Of a stretch of 64,000 nt of DNA, positions 55,015 to 63,435 are shown piece after piece; position 1 is the stretch's first letter, and each line of letters starts with the position of its first letter. The translations under genes were made by a program, and so were the position numbers. A model generated the notes under the pieces. It saw only the letters and a program-made list of their open reading frames with translations. It did not search any database and was not told the DNA's origin. The DNA is taken from the NCBI RefSeq assembly GCF_900105805.1, contig NZ_LT629788.1:3224001-3288000 (forward strand). The letters run 5' to 3'. The stretch comes from Pseudomonas moraviensis. Lineage in GTDB: Bacteria; Pseudomonadota; Gammaproteobacteria; Pseudomonadales; Pseudomonadaceae.

Positions 55015-55380
55015 TCAGATGCCGATCGCGGTCTTGCTGTAGGACTCGCGATCGATGTCGAGCAGTTCGACGCACAGTTGCACTTCGAGCCCGGCCGGCC
55101 ATTCGCAGAGCTCCTGCAACACCGCCAGCAGGCTTTGCGACAACTGCTTCTTGATTTCTGCCGAGCGCCCGCTGAGCAAGGCCAGCTTCACATGGACGAA
55201 GGCACGCTCGCCGAGAGCCGTGCCGACCTTGAAGTGTTCGACCTTGATCGCGCGGCTCTTGATATCGAACTCCGCCCCGAACTGACCGGAACCGACCAGG
55301 GTGTTGTTGAGCCTGATCAGGGCAATGTCGGCGTTCAACTGCGTCAGGTTGGCGGTGTATTCCATGTGCAGGTGTGGCAT
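55015..55380 (-). CDS. 5-carboxymethyl-2-hydroxymuconate Delta-isomerase family protein
   Basis: A 121-residue protein of the CHMI (HpaF) family in the tautomerase superfamily. After removal of Met, Pro1 in PHLHMEYTANLTQ is the catalytic base. RAIKVEHFKVGTALGERAFV and LQELCEWPAGLEVQLCVELL follow the family layout. In the 4-hydroxyphenylacetate pathway it isomerises a ring-cleavage product, but no hpa genes are nearby. ATG 55380 has GGAGAT six bases upstream. Confidence 0.87.
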   Translation of the reverse strand: MPHLHMEYTANLTQLNADIALIRLNNTLVGSGQFGAEFDIKSRAIKVEHFKVGTALGERAFVHVKLALLSGRSAEIKKQLSQSLLAVLQELCEWPAGLEVQLCVELLDIDRESYSKTAIGI

Positions 55381-55447
55381 TGCGGATCTCCAGTCGGGGG
55401 GTGCGGGGGCGTACGTATAACACATGCGAATCAGCGGACTTTCTGAT

Positions 55448-55540
55448 GGAACTGTCGAGTGGAACGAGGCTGCGAGCTTTTGATCCTTCATTTGAAGATC
55501 AAAATCAAAAGATCGCAGCCTCGTTTCACTCGACAGTTCC
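55448..55540. repeat. REP palindrome, family 2, CGTTTCACTCGACAG subtype
   Basis: GGAACTGTCGAGTGGAACGA with GGCTGCGAGCTTTTGAT and the complement ATCAAAAGATCGCAGCCTCG with TTTCACTCGACAGTTCC (two mismatches). Both ends carry the second subtype. The stop codon of the LysR gene at 55540-55542 starts at its last base. Confidence 0.91.
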
Positions 55541-56469
55541 TACAAGGGATCGTGGCGCTCAGTTGGCCGTTCGCTCATGAATGCTTCCAGTCGCGAACGC
55601 AGCCAGCGTTCGGCCGGGTCGCTGTCGACATGACTGAGCCAGACCATCGACAGGTCCAGCGTCGGCGTCTTGAACGGAAACGGTTCCTGGAACAGCGCCC
55701 CGGACGCCGCCATCGCCGCTGCGGTGTAGTCCGGCAGGCTGGCGATCAGGTCGGTGCCCGCCAGCAGCGCCGGCAGCGCGCTGTACTGCGGCACCGACAA
55801 CACCACCTGGCGCGTCCGGCCCAGCTCCGCCAGCCATTCATCGGCATAGCCACTGACGTTGGCCGTGTGCGACACCAGCACATGCGGGCGAGCGCAATAT
55901 TCGTCGAGGGTCAGCGGCGTATCAGAGGCGTCGGCGCGCAGGATGCTCGGCTGGATATGCCGCAGCAGTTTGCGTTTGGCGTTGGCCGGCAGGCCACGGG
56001 TCTGGCTGATGCCGACGGTGATATCGCCAGCCGCGAGAAGATCGGGAATCCGCCAGTAATCGACATGCTGCACGACGAACACCACGTTCGGTGCTTCTTG
56101 GCGCAGAGCGCGCAACAGCGGCGGCAGGAGGCCGAATTCGACGTCATCGGACAGGCCGATGCGAAAGGTCATGGTGCTGGTGGCGGGGTCGAAATCGCGG
56201 GTCAGGCTCAGCGCCGCCGACAGTGAGTCGAGTGCCGGTTTGAGATGGCGGTAAATATCTTCGGCACGGGCCGTCGGTTCCATGCGATGACCGACGCGGA
56301 TGAACAGCGGGTCGTTGAGCATCGTGCGCAAACGGTTGAGCGCCGAGCTGATGGTCGGCTGGCCGAGGAACAGCTTCTCCGCCGCGCGGGTCACGTTGCG
56401 TTCGAGCATCAGAGTCTCAAACACCACCATCAGGTTGATGTCGGCCTTGCGAAGTTCATTGCGGTTCAT
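55540..56469 (-). CDS. LysR family transcriptional regulator
   Basis: A 309-residue LysR-type regulator. The winged helix-turn-helix is in the first 70 residues (NLMVVFETLMLERNVTRAAE, then LFLGQPTISSALNRLRTMLN), and the effector domain starts with MTFRIGLSDDVEFGLLPPLL. The start is ATG 56469, with MNRNELRKADINL; an upstream in-frame extension of 55 residues is unlikely. Its target is not evident; the gene upstream on the other strand is YegP-like. Confidence 0.9.
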   Translation of the reverse strand: MNRNELRKADINLMVVFETLMLERNVTRAAEKLFLGQPTISSALNRLRTMLNDPLFIRVGHRMEPTARAEDIYRHLKPALDSLSAALSLTRDFDPATSTMTFRIGLSDDVEFGLLPPLLRALRQEAPNVVFVVQHVDYWRIPDLLAAGDITVGISQTRGLPANAKRKLLRHIQPSILRADASDTPLTLDEYCARPHVLVSHTANVSGYADEWLAELGRTRQVVLSVPQYSALPALLAGTDLIASLPDYTAAAMAASGALFQEPFPFKTPTLDLSMVWLSHVDSDPAERWLRSRLEAFMSERPTERHDPL

Positions 56470-56671
56470 CCATTGCCCCTGCTCCCCGGAATAGCGGCAG
56501 TGTAGAAAGGCCTTGGGCATTGCGTCCATAAACGTTTCCGAGACAGCGTTGCAGAAACATCCGCGAACGATTGGAAACAAATCCGCGATAGCCAAAAAAA
56601 CCCTCTGCGCTAGGCTTGCGTCGATGCGCCACACAGGTTGGCGCGCCTATCGATCGCAGGGAGCGAACCGT

Positions 56672-56863
56672 ATGTATTTCGAAATCTACCGACAAACCCG
56701 AGGCACCCCGAGCACCGGCAAAGGCCAATGGCGCTGGCGCCTGCGCGCGCGCAACCACGAGACGGTGGCCAGTGGTGAGTCGTACGTGAACAAGGCCGAT
56801 TGCCTGCATGTGATCAACCTGATCAAAGCCGTACAGGGCGAGACGCCGATCAAGGAGATTTGA
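56672..56863 (+). CDS. DUF1508 (YegP-like) small protein
   Basis: A 63-residue protein with the DUF1508 pattern: MYFEIYRQT, QWRWRLRARNHETVASGESY and KADCLHVINLIKAVQ. AGGGAG lies eight bases before the ATG. The family appears as one- or two-repeat small proteins of unknown function. Confidence 0.8.
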   Translation: MYFEIYRQTRGTPSTGKGQWRWRLRARNHETVASGESYVNKADCLHVINLIKAVQGETPIKEI

Positions 56864-57023
56864 GCCAGGCGACCGTCCTTGTTGTTTCTGGAAAGACGGG
56901 CCGTTGGTCGCCATTCAGAACGGTTGCTGAATACCCATCCGCTATGCTCATCAAAGGTGCATGTGCTGCAATTGTTGCTGCCATGCACCTGACCGTCCAT
57001 TGATCCCGCAGAGGTTACGCGCG

Positions 57024-57545
57024 ATGAAATCACTTGCCGCAATCTGCCTTGCAATACTGGCCCTGAGCGCCCAGCCCGGCCACGCGGACACCCTCGATGC
57101 TTTCGTCGAAGAAGCGGCCCAGCAGAGCCTGTTCCAGAACAACAGCGCACATATCGCGCTGGAAAAGGCCACCCTGCCCGAGGTCAAAGCGTTCGCCAGA
57201 CAAATGATTGCCGACCATGAGCGTTTCGATAAACAGCTCCGGCAGTTGGGGGAGAGCCAACGCATGGCGGTGCCGACAGAACCTTCAGTAGCCTCGAAAG
57301 CCAAGCAACTGCGCCTCGAGTCTCGCGACGATTCCTTCGACCGTATCTACATCGACAGCCAGGCCGAAACCCTCGAGCAAAAACTGATGCTGTTCAAGAA
57401 AGAAGCCATGTCGTCGCAAGATCCGCAGCTCAAGGCTTTCGCTCAAGCAGTCTTGCCGGGCATTGAAAAACAGGCGAAAACTGCTCGGGACCTGCAGGAA
57501 AAACTCAAACCGTCAGCGGGCGCGCTGAAGTCCGTCAACCCTTGA
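57024..57545 (+). CDS. DUF4142 family periplasmic protein
   Basis: A 173-residue protein with signal peptide MKSLAAICLAILALSAQPGHA and a mature helical part resembling DUF4142 (ferritin-like four-helix): FVEEAAQQSLFQNNSAHIAL, KAFARQMIADHERFDKQLRQ, and YIDSQAETLEQKLMLFKKEA. AGAGG precedes the ATG by nine bases. Function unknown. Confidence 0.8.
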   Translation: MKSLAAICLAILALSAQPGHADTLDAFVEEAAQQSLFQNNSAHIALEKATLPEVKAFARQMIADHERFDKQLRQLGESQRMAVPTEPSVASKAKQLRLESRDDSFDRIYIDSQAETLEQKLMLFKKEAMSSQDPQLKAFAQAVLPGIEKQAKTARDLQEKLKPSAGALKSVNP

Positions 57546-57561
57546 GCGAACCGCGGAACGA

Positions 57562-58539
57562 TCAAAACTGCAAAAGAATCACACCCACCAATACGGCGAT
57601 TACCGCAGATACCGCCATCACTTGGGTCGAGGTGAACGCCAGCGCCGCCTCCTTGGAACGGCCGACGCAGCGGCCACGAATCTGATGTAAACCTGGCTGC
57701 GCTTCGAACAGGTTGTCCGGGTGCTCGTTGTCCTCAGGTTCACTGGTCTGCTGACCGGTCCAGGCGCTGCGCGCCAGCAAACGATCCAGCAAACCTGGCA
57801 TGACCGACTGGCCGATGATCGCCTTGATCGTCGACCATCCCAGCCACAACTCTCGCGGCGGGTGTTTGACCACGCTGAAAATCGCTCGCGCTGCCACGTC
57901 CGGGTCATGGATCGGCGGCACAGGTTGCGGGCGTCTGGGCAATTTGTTGCGTGCCCAGTCGAACTGCGGCGTGTTGATCGCCGGCAGTTGCACCATGCAC
58001 ACGCGGATACCGCTGCGCTCATGCAGTAACTCGCAGCGCAACGCGTCGGTAAAACCGCGCACGGCGAATTTTGCCCCGCAGTAAGCGGCCTGCAACGGAA
58101 TGGCGCGATATGCCAGCGCCGAGCCGACCTGAATGATCAGCCCCTTGTTGCGCGGGCGCATCAACGACAGCGCTGCCAACGTGCCGTGGACGGTGCCGAG
58201 ATAGGTCACCTGGGTGACGCGCTCAATCTCGGCGGCGGACAATTGCTCTATCGGCGAGAGCACTGTGACCATCGCCGCATTGATCCACACCGTCAAAGGC
58301 CCGAGCCTGGCTTCCATTTGCTGCGCGGCCTCCTGCACGGCAAGCGCATCGGCAACGTCGACGCTGACGGCAGCCACCTCGACCCCATACATTTCCAGCT
58401 CCTGTTGCGTAGCGGCCAATCCTGCGGGATCGCGCGCCAGCAAGCCGATGCTATACCCGCCAGCGGCAAACCGATGCGCCACCGCGCGCCCGACGCCAGC
58501 ACTGGCGCCGCTTATCACCACCAAAGGTTGCTCCTGCAT
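57562..58539 (-). CDS. Short-chain dehydrogenase with C-terminal membrane segment
   Basis: A 325-residue SDR oxidoreductase. The cofactor motif GASAGVGRAVAHRFAAGG is at residues 10-28, the strand-4 NAA motif lies in VWINAAMVTVL, and the catalytic Tyr-x3-Lys is YCGAK preceded by Ser. It has an extra C-terminal extension of about 80 residues that ends in a hydrophobic segment (VMAVSAVIAVLVGVILLQF), suggesting membrane attachment. The substrate is unknown. ATG 58539 is used, with GAGGAC six bases upstream. Confidence 0.87.
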   Translation of the reverse strand: MQEQPLVVISGASAGVGRAVAHRFAAGGYSIGLLARDPAGLAATQQELEMYGVEVAAVSVDVADALAVQEAAQQMEARLGPLTVWINAAMVTVLSPIEQLSAAEIERVTQVTYLGTVHGTLAALSLMRPRNKGLIIQVGSALAYRAIPLQAAYCGAKFAVRGFTDALRCELLHERSGIRVCMVQLPAINTPQFDWARNKLPRRPQPVPPIHDPDVAARAIFSVVKHPPRELWLGWSTIKAIIGQSVMPGLLDRLLARSAWTGQQTSEPEDNEHPDNLFEAQPGLHQIRGRCVGRSKEAALAFTSTQVMAVSAVIAVLVGVILLQF

Positions 58540-58558
58540 GAACCGTCCTCGTTGACGC

Positions 58559-58789
58559 TCAGTCAATCGGCCCGATATTGATCATCAGGTCGTCACCCAG
58601 CCCTTGCACCTTGGCCAGCACATCCACCGGCGTTTCGCTGGAAAAATGCACGACATAGCCCATGCCGCTGCCGTCCTCTTCGATCGCGCTGACCCACAGC
58701 TCGACCTCGTCGGCGTCTAGCCCCAGCGCCTGGCCAAACTGACGGTTGCGGTGATCGGAATCGGTTTCGTCCATCGGGTAATCGCTCAT
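58559..58789 (-). CDS. Small acidic protein of unknown function
   Basis: A 76-residue acidic protein (MSDYPMDETDSDHRNRQFGQ ... LGDDLMINIGPID). The internal LWVSAIEEDGSGMGYVVHFS looks like a beta hairpin. GAGGAG lies nine bases before the ATG at 58789; a second ATG (58798) directly follows it. It precedes the SDR gene by 19 bases and may be in its transcript. I do not recognise a family. Confidence 0.65.
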   Translation of the reverse strand: MSDYPMDETDSDHRNRQFGQALGLDADEVELWVSAIEEDGSGMGYVVHFSSETPVDVLAKVQGLGDDLMINIGPID

Positions 58790-58880
58790 GACCAACATCT
58801 CCTCGGGGATCAGTCCCCTCACTGGTTGCTCAATGGGGTCTTAAGGATGGACGCCTGCCGCGCGACGACAGTTCGTTTTT

Positions 58881-60458
58881 TTAATCGAGCATCGAGCGCA
58901 GCTTGCGCAACAGGTCCACCGGCGCGTAGGGCTTGGCGATCAATTCGAATTCATTGTCAGTCAGCTCCTCCGGCGTCGACTCGTCCGCGCAGTACCCGGT
59001 CGTGAGCAGGATTTTAATGGCCGGATAGCGTTGGCTGACTTCCCGCGCCAGTGCCAGCCCGTTCATCTCGCCAGGCATGACCAGATCGGTGAATACCAGG
59101 TCGTATTCGCTACTCTGCAGCACGACCAGTGCCTCGCTCGCATCTGCAACGAGGTCAGTGTGATAACCCTGTTCGGACAATACAAAGCGCGCCAGTTCAG
59201 CGACTTCGGCGCGGTCCTCGACGATCAGGATGCGCTCGGTACCCTTGAGGTTTTCGGCGGCGTAAGGCGCACCAGTTGCCGATGGCTGACTGTCGTCCGC
59301 CGGGAAGAACAGGCGCACCGTAGTGCCGAGTCCCGGCGTCGATTCGATTTTGACCACGCCGCCGGATTGCTTGACGAAGCCGTAGACCATCGAAAGCCCG
59401 AGACCGGCACCGTTGCCTTCTTCTTTGGTGGTGAAAAAAGGCTCCATCACTTTGTCGAGATCGTCGGCGGCTATGCCCACGCCGTTATCGGCAACCGCGA
59501 TGCAGACGTAACGCCCCGCCGCCAGTCCGGCCTGATGCGGATCCGTCGGATCCGGTACATCGACGTTGCGGGTCTGCACGGTGATCGCAGGTTGCTGCTG
59601 GTCAACCAGCGCATCGCAGGCGTTGGAGAGCAAATGGTTCAGCGCCATCTCCGCCTGCGCCGGGTCGAGGCGGCAATTCCACAAATCCTCGGCCAACTCA
59701 AATTGCGGCTCCAGATCGCAGGATTCCGGTGCCGGCAGCGTTGACCGCTCGAGCAAGGCATTGAGATTGATCACCCGGCCCTCAAGCCGTTGCCGCCGGG
59801 AAAACGCCAGCAGATGCTGAGTCAGCAGACGGGCTTTTTCCGCCGCCGCACGGGCGTGACCGGCGCCGACCACGATGCGCTGCGGGTCGATGCTCGGGCG
59901 TTTGGCGGTGTGCTGGATCAGCTCGATGTAGCCGATCATCACTTGCAGCAGGTTGTTGAAATCGTGGGCGATGCCACCGGTCAACTGCCCCAGTGCTTCC
60001 ATGTTCTCGCTGTAACGCAAACCGTCCTCGGCGTCACGGCGTCGGCTGACGTCCATTTGCGAGGCGAAGAAATACACCAGTTGCCCGCGCTCGTTGAATA
60101 ACGGCGCGATAAACAGCTCGTTCCAGAACGATGAACCGTCCTTGCGATAGTTGAGCACTTCCACGCAGGTTTCGTGGTGATGTCTCAACGCTTGTTTGAC
60201 CTGTTGCAACACGGCGCGATCGGTCTGCTCGCCTTGCAGAAATCGGCAGTTGCGCCCGAGCACCTCTTCCCGCTCGTAGCCACTGAGTTCAAGAAAGGCA
60301 TTGTTGGCAAAAATAATGGGATCATCGGCCTGCGCAGGATCGGTGACGATCATGGCCATGCGGCTGACCTGCACCGCCGCGAAGAACACATCTTTGCGCT
60401 CTTGCGAAAGGACCGCCACATCGGCTCGGTCGACGATCGGCCTGGAATTTCTAGGCAA
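58881..60458 (-). CDS. LOV-domain hybrid histidine kinase (blue-light receptor)
   Basis: A 525-residue hybrid sensor kinase. An N-terminal PAS/LOV domain holds GRNCRFLQG (residues 68-76), where Cys71 is the residue that forms the light-driven adduct with FMN. The histidine kinase follows, with H165 in GGIAHDFNNLL, the N-box HLLSNACDALV and ADNGVGIA/GAGLGLS. A receiver domain with D458 in DLVFTDLVMPG ends the protein. The layout and length match the P. syringae LOV histidine kinase (about 530 residues). The start is a TTG at 60458 with GGAGGT four bases upstream, so initiation may be throttled. No response-regulator gene is adjacent; output could run through the attached receiver. Confidence 0.9.
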   Translation of the reverse strand: MPRNSRPIVDRADVAVLSQERKDVFFAAVQVSRMAMIVTDPAQADDPIIFANNAFLELSGYEREEVLGRNCRFLQGEQTDRAVLQQVKQALRHHHETCVEVLNYRKDGSSFWNELFIAPLFNERGQLVYFFASQMDVSRRRDAEDGLRYSENMEALGQLTGGIAHDFNNLLQVMIGYIELIQHTAKRPSIDPQRIVVGAGHARAAAEKARLLTQHLLAFSRRQRLEGRVINLNALLERSTLPAPESCDLEPQFELAEDLWNCRLDPAQAEMALNHLLSNACDALVDQQQPAITVQTRNVDVPDPTDPHQAGLAAGRYVCIAVADNGVGIAADDLDKVMEPFFTTKEEGNGAGLGLSMVYGFVKQSGGVVKIESTPGLGTTVRLFFPADDSQPSATGAPYAAENLKGTERILIVEDRAEVAELARFVLSEQGYHTDLVADASEALVVLQSSEYDLVFTDLVMPGEMNGLALAREVSQRYPAIKILLTTGYCADESTPEELTDNEFELIAKPYAPVDLLRKLRSMLD

Positions 60459-60676
60459 GTTGACCTCCGCTGAGTTACTTCCGTTTCGCTGAGACCACCA
60501 TCACCGATCGGAGTGCCGCGATCGAACGCCGACAGCGCAGGTGTCCGATGAGTTGCCGCAGACTGTCGAGGGATCCGAAGCGTGTCGCTGATTGTCGAAA
60601 GCACACCGAGCACTGCACGCGGTTATCGCGTTCGGCAGCCTGCATAGTCAAATCCGAACCGCCAGGGAGAACCACC

Positions 60677-61666
60677 GTGGATTTGTTGTTTCTGGGCACG
60701 TCAGCCGGCGTGCCGACCCGCCAGCGCAATGTCAGCGCCACCGCATTGATCGCGTCTGCGGGCAAGGGCTGGTACCTGATCGATTGCGGTGAAGGCACCC
60801 AGCATCAGGTGTTGCGCACACCGCTGTCGCTGAGCGAGCTGCGGGGGATTTTCATCACCCACGTGCATGCCGATCACTGCCTCGGCCTGCCGGGGTTGCT
60901 GGCGAGCACGGGCATGTCGGGGCGCACGCGGCCGCTGGATATTGTGCTGCCGACAGCGCTGCATCCGTGGCTGAGAATGAGCCTTGAGGTGACGCAATCG
61001 CACCTGCCCTTTGAGATCAACCTGCACGCCGTGGAAACGCTCACAGAGTGGCGCAACGTCAACGTTCAAGTGCAGACCGTCGAGCTGTCCCACCGTGTGC
61101 CGTGTCATGGTTATGTATTTACCGAGTCCGATCCGGAGCCGCGTCTGGACGTGCAGCGCCTCGAGGCCGAAGGCATAGAGCGCGGCCCGCTCTGGGGTCA
61201 GCTGGCCCATGGTCAGGACGTAGAGCACAACGGGCAGTTGTTGCATGCGCGGGATTACTTGCTCAGCTCACGACCTGATCGGCGCATCATTGTCTGCGGC
61301 GATAACGATCGCCCGGCACTGCTGGCCGAAGTGGCGCAATCGGCGGATGTGCTGGTGCATGAAGCGACATTCGTGCAAGCAGCGATCGACCGCGCTCGCG
61401 CCAGTTACGGCCACAGCAGCGCCGCCGCTGTCGCCGGTTTTGCCGAGTCCGCCGGCGTACGCAACCTGGTGCTGACGCATTTCAGCGCGCGCTATCAGGC
61501 CAATCCGGCTTTGAGTCCGTCGATCGAAGATGTGCGTAGTGAAGCGGCGTCGCTGTATCACGGCCAACTGATTCTGGCGCGTGACCTGCAGCGTTATCAC
61601 CTGGATCGGTCGGGACATTTGCAGCCGGTGGCGACTGAGCGCAAACCGCTGCAGGTCGTGCCATAA
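60677..61666 (+). CDS. rnz: Ribonuclease Z (tRNase Z)
   Basis: A 329-residue metallo-beta-lactamase-fold nuclease that matures tRNA 3' ends. The zinc motif is ITHVHADHCLGLPG (H62, H64, D66, H67), followed by VELSHRVPCHGYVF, CGDN and HEATF-like motifs; THFSARY is the C-terminal His motif. The family usually has a flexible arm, seen here between about residues 150 and 190. The start is GTG 60677, with CAGGGAG seven bases upstream. Divergent from the LOV kinase. Confidence 0.92.
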   Translation: MDLLFLGTSAGVPTRQRNVSATALIASAGKGWYLIDCGEGTQHQVLRTPLSLSELRGIFITHVHADHCLGLPGLLASTGMSGRTRPLDIVLPTALHPWLRMSLEVTQSHLPFEINLHAVETLTEWRNVNVQVQTVELSHRVPCHGYVFTESDPEPRLDVQRLEAEGIERGPLWGQLAHGQDVEHNGQLLHARDYLLSSRPDRRIIVCGDNDRPALLAEVAQSADVLVHEATFVQAAIDRARASYGHSSAAAVAGFAESAGVRNLVLTHFSARYQANPALSPSIEDVRSEAASLYHGQLILARDLQRYHLDRSGHLQPVATERKPLQVVP

Positions 61667-61681
61667 TCCGCTACCGCTACC

Positions 61682-61708
61682 GCGTCCGCCCGGCTGACAG
61701 GCGGACGC
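61682..61708. terminator. Hairpin between convergent rnz and DUF892 genes
   Basis: GCGTCCGCC (61682-61690) and GGCGGACGC (61700-61708) form a perfect nine-base stem with a nine-base loop. There is no strong T-run on either strand, so termination would be weak, but its position suits both genes. Confidence 0.6.
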
Positions 61709-61720
61709 TGGCACGCGGGC

Positions 61721-62230
61721 TTACTTCTTGGCTTCCTTGTCCGGATCCGCCGAGCGTTCGAGAAACGCTTCTGTCAGTTGCGGCAGGTGCTTGAGCAGCC
61801 ATTCAGCCATGGCCACTTCCTGCGGCAGAATCTTTTCGCAGGCCTTCTGTGTCTGCTTGTCCCCCGCCGCTTTCGCCGCTGCAATAAGCACGGTGTAACT
61901 GGCGATTTCCATGTTTTCGAATACATAACCGGCCATGGCGCCCTTGATCACCTCGTCGCTCATCAAGGAGCCGCCGACGGCCTGACCGAACGCCATCAGC
62001 TTGCCGCCCAGGTCTTTGATCGTCGACGAATCACCGCCCAGGCGTTGCAGGCATTCGTCGATGAGTTTCTGCTGGCCGAGGGTTTCTTCGATGTGCTGAT
62101 CAATGCGCGCCTTGAGCTTCGGGTAATGCTCCAGACGCTTGGACTGCGCCTTGAGCATCTGCTCGGCCTGTTGCTCCATGGCGTGGGCGTCACGCAGCCA
62201 GTCGAGCAGATTTTCCTGTGGAGTAGCCAT
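61721..62230 (-). CDS. DUF892 (YciF-like) ferritin-like protein
   Basis: A 169-residue helical protein of the DUF892/YciF family. The conserved pattern is LLDWLRDAHAMEQQAEQMLK, HIEETLGQQKLIDECLQRL, then EVIKGAMAGYVFENMEIASY and ILPQEVAMAEWLLKHLPQLT, whose Glu and His residues would form a di-iron site. Members respond to stress. It follows the manganese catalase gene on the same strand after a GC hairpin, so the two may be co-expressed. GAGGAC precedes its ATG. Confidence 0.87.
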   Translation of the reverse strand: MATPQENLLDWLRDAHAMEQQAEQMLKAQSKRLEHYPKLKARIDQHIEETLGQQKLIDECLQRLGGDSSTIKDLGGKLMAFGQAVGGSLMSDEVIKGAMAGYVFENMEIASYTVLIAAAKAAGDKQTQKACEKILPQEVAMAEWLLKHLPQLTEAFLERSADPDKEAKK

Positions 62231-62269
62231 TGTCGAGTCCTCTTCTTGATGATTTCCCAATGATCAACC

Positions 62270-62300
62270 GGGGCGCGCCGTCGCATGTCAGGCGCGCCCC
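62270..62300 (-). terminator. GC-rich hairpin after the manganese catalase gene
   Basis: GGGGCGCGCC (62270-62279) and GGCGCGCCCC (62291-62300) are a perfect ten-base stem of G and C only. It follows the catalase stop by eight bases; there is no U-run. It may be an attenuator that lets part of the transcription reach the DUF892 gene. Confidence 0.55.
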
Positions 62301-62307
62301 ACGTGCC

Positions 62308-63192
62308 TCACAACCCAGGCTTGGCTTGCGCGCCGGAGCCCAGATCCGCTCCAGTGACCGGCTCGCTGTTGGGGTCGGACATGGTGCGCATCTTCATGTT
62401 TTCCAGCAGCGCTTCGTCGGCGCTGTCCAGTTGCACGGTGGCCAGACCATCGCCGCCGTCGACTGCTGGCGTCGGGTCTTCGACAAACTCCCAATCGTCG
62501 CCCTGGTTCCAGGGACCGCGCATGCTTTCGGTGCCTTGCGACATGTTGAAGTAAACGTTGGTGAACTCCGGCATACCCGGCAGTTTGCCTTGCGGGAAAT
62601 TGGGCTGGATCGAGTGCAGGGCTTTTTCGAAGGACAATTGGTGGGCAATCTCGCGGGTCATCAGAAAGCCCAGCGCCTCTTTTACGCCGGGATCATCGGT
62701 CACGTTCATCAAGCGCTCATAGACGATCTTCGCCCGAGCTTCGGCGGCGATGTTGGAGCGCATGTCGGCGGTGGGCTCGCCGATGGTATCGACGTACGCC
62801 GCTGTCCACGGCACGCCGGCCGAGTTGGTCAACGGCGAACCGGCACCGTAGAGCAGGCTGGTGATGTGCGAGTCATTGCCGTTGCCATTGAGCGAGCGAT
62901 ACAATTCGCCCTCCTGCTCGACGCCTTCGGCCATCCGGCCTTTTGCGCCTTTGTTGAGCATGACGATGATCGAGCCAATGATCTCCAGGTGACTGAGTTC
63001 TTCAGTGGCGATGTCCATCAGCAGGTCTTTGCGTCCCGGATCTTCCTCGGCCAGGGCTTGAGTGAAATAGCGCGAAGCCGCCGCCAGTTCACCTTGTGCG
63101 CCGCCAAATTGCTCGAGCAACAGATTGGCCAGCCCCGGATTGGGCTCGGCAACACGAACGGTGTATTGAAGTCGCTTGTTATGTAGAAACAT
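62308..63192 (-). CDS. Manganese catalase
   Basis: A 294-residue non-haem catalase that breaks down hydrogen peroxide at a dimanganese centre. The metal ligands appear in GELAAASRYFTQALAE (Glu35) and TEELSHLEI (Glu65 and His68) of the first ferritin-like helix pair, and in IAAEARAKIVYERLM and FLMTREIAHQLSFEKAL of the second. The C-terminal part (SMRGPWNQGDDW) caps the neighbouring subunit. GGAGAT precedes the ATG by six bases. It pairs with the DUF892 protein as a stress module, as is often seen in Pseudomonas. Confidence 0.93.
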   Translation of the reverse strand: MFLHNKRLQYTVRVAEPNPGLANLLLEQFGGAQGELAAASRYFTQALAEEDPGRKDLLMDIATEELSHLEIIGSIIVMLNKGAKGRMAEGVEQEGELYRSLNGNGNDSHITSLLYGAGSPLTNSAGVPWTAAYVDTIGEPTADMRSNIAAEARAKIVYERLMNVTDDPGVKEALGFLMTREIAHQLSFEKALHSIQPNFPQGKLPGMPEFTNVYFNMSQGTESMRGPWNQGDDWEFVEDPTPAVDGGDGLATVQLDSADEALLENMKMRTMSDPNSEPVTGADLGSGAQAKPGL

Positions 63193-63435
63193 GACAAATC
63201 TCCTCAGTCGGATAAGCGTGGCAAGTCGTCGGGTGAAAGCCTGCCTACCCTTTTGTGAAGCATTGTCTTTGCGGAAATTTCAAAAAAATTGCGGTAACAG
63301 GACAAATGGTTTGAACCGTATGGGCAAGTGAAACGGCGGCTTGCCGCTGGTACGACTCGCACTTGGTTAAATGGAACCAATGACAAAAGATCGGGTTGTC
63401 CGCCCGCGATTTCAATCTGGCCGGGTCTGCCTGGC
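63193..63435. other. Intergenic region upstream of the manganese catalase gene
   Basis: About 240 bases with lower GC than the flanking genes and A/T runs (for example TTTCAAAAAAATT near 63278). It should hold the catalase promoter, but no hexamer pair with good spacing was found. No coding frame is supported. Confidence 0.5.
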
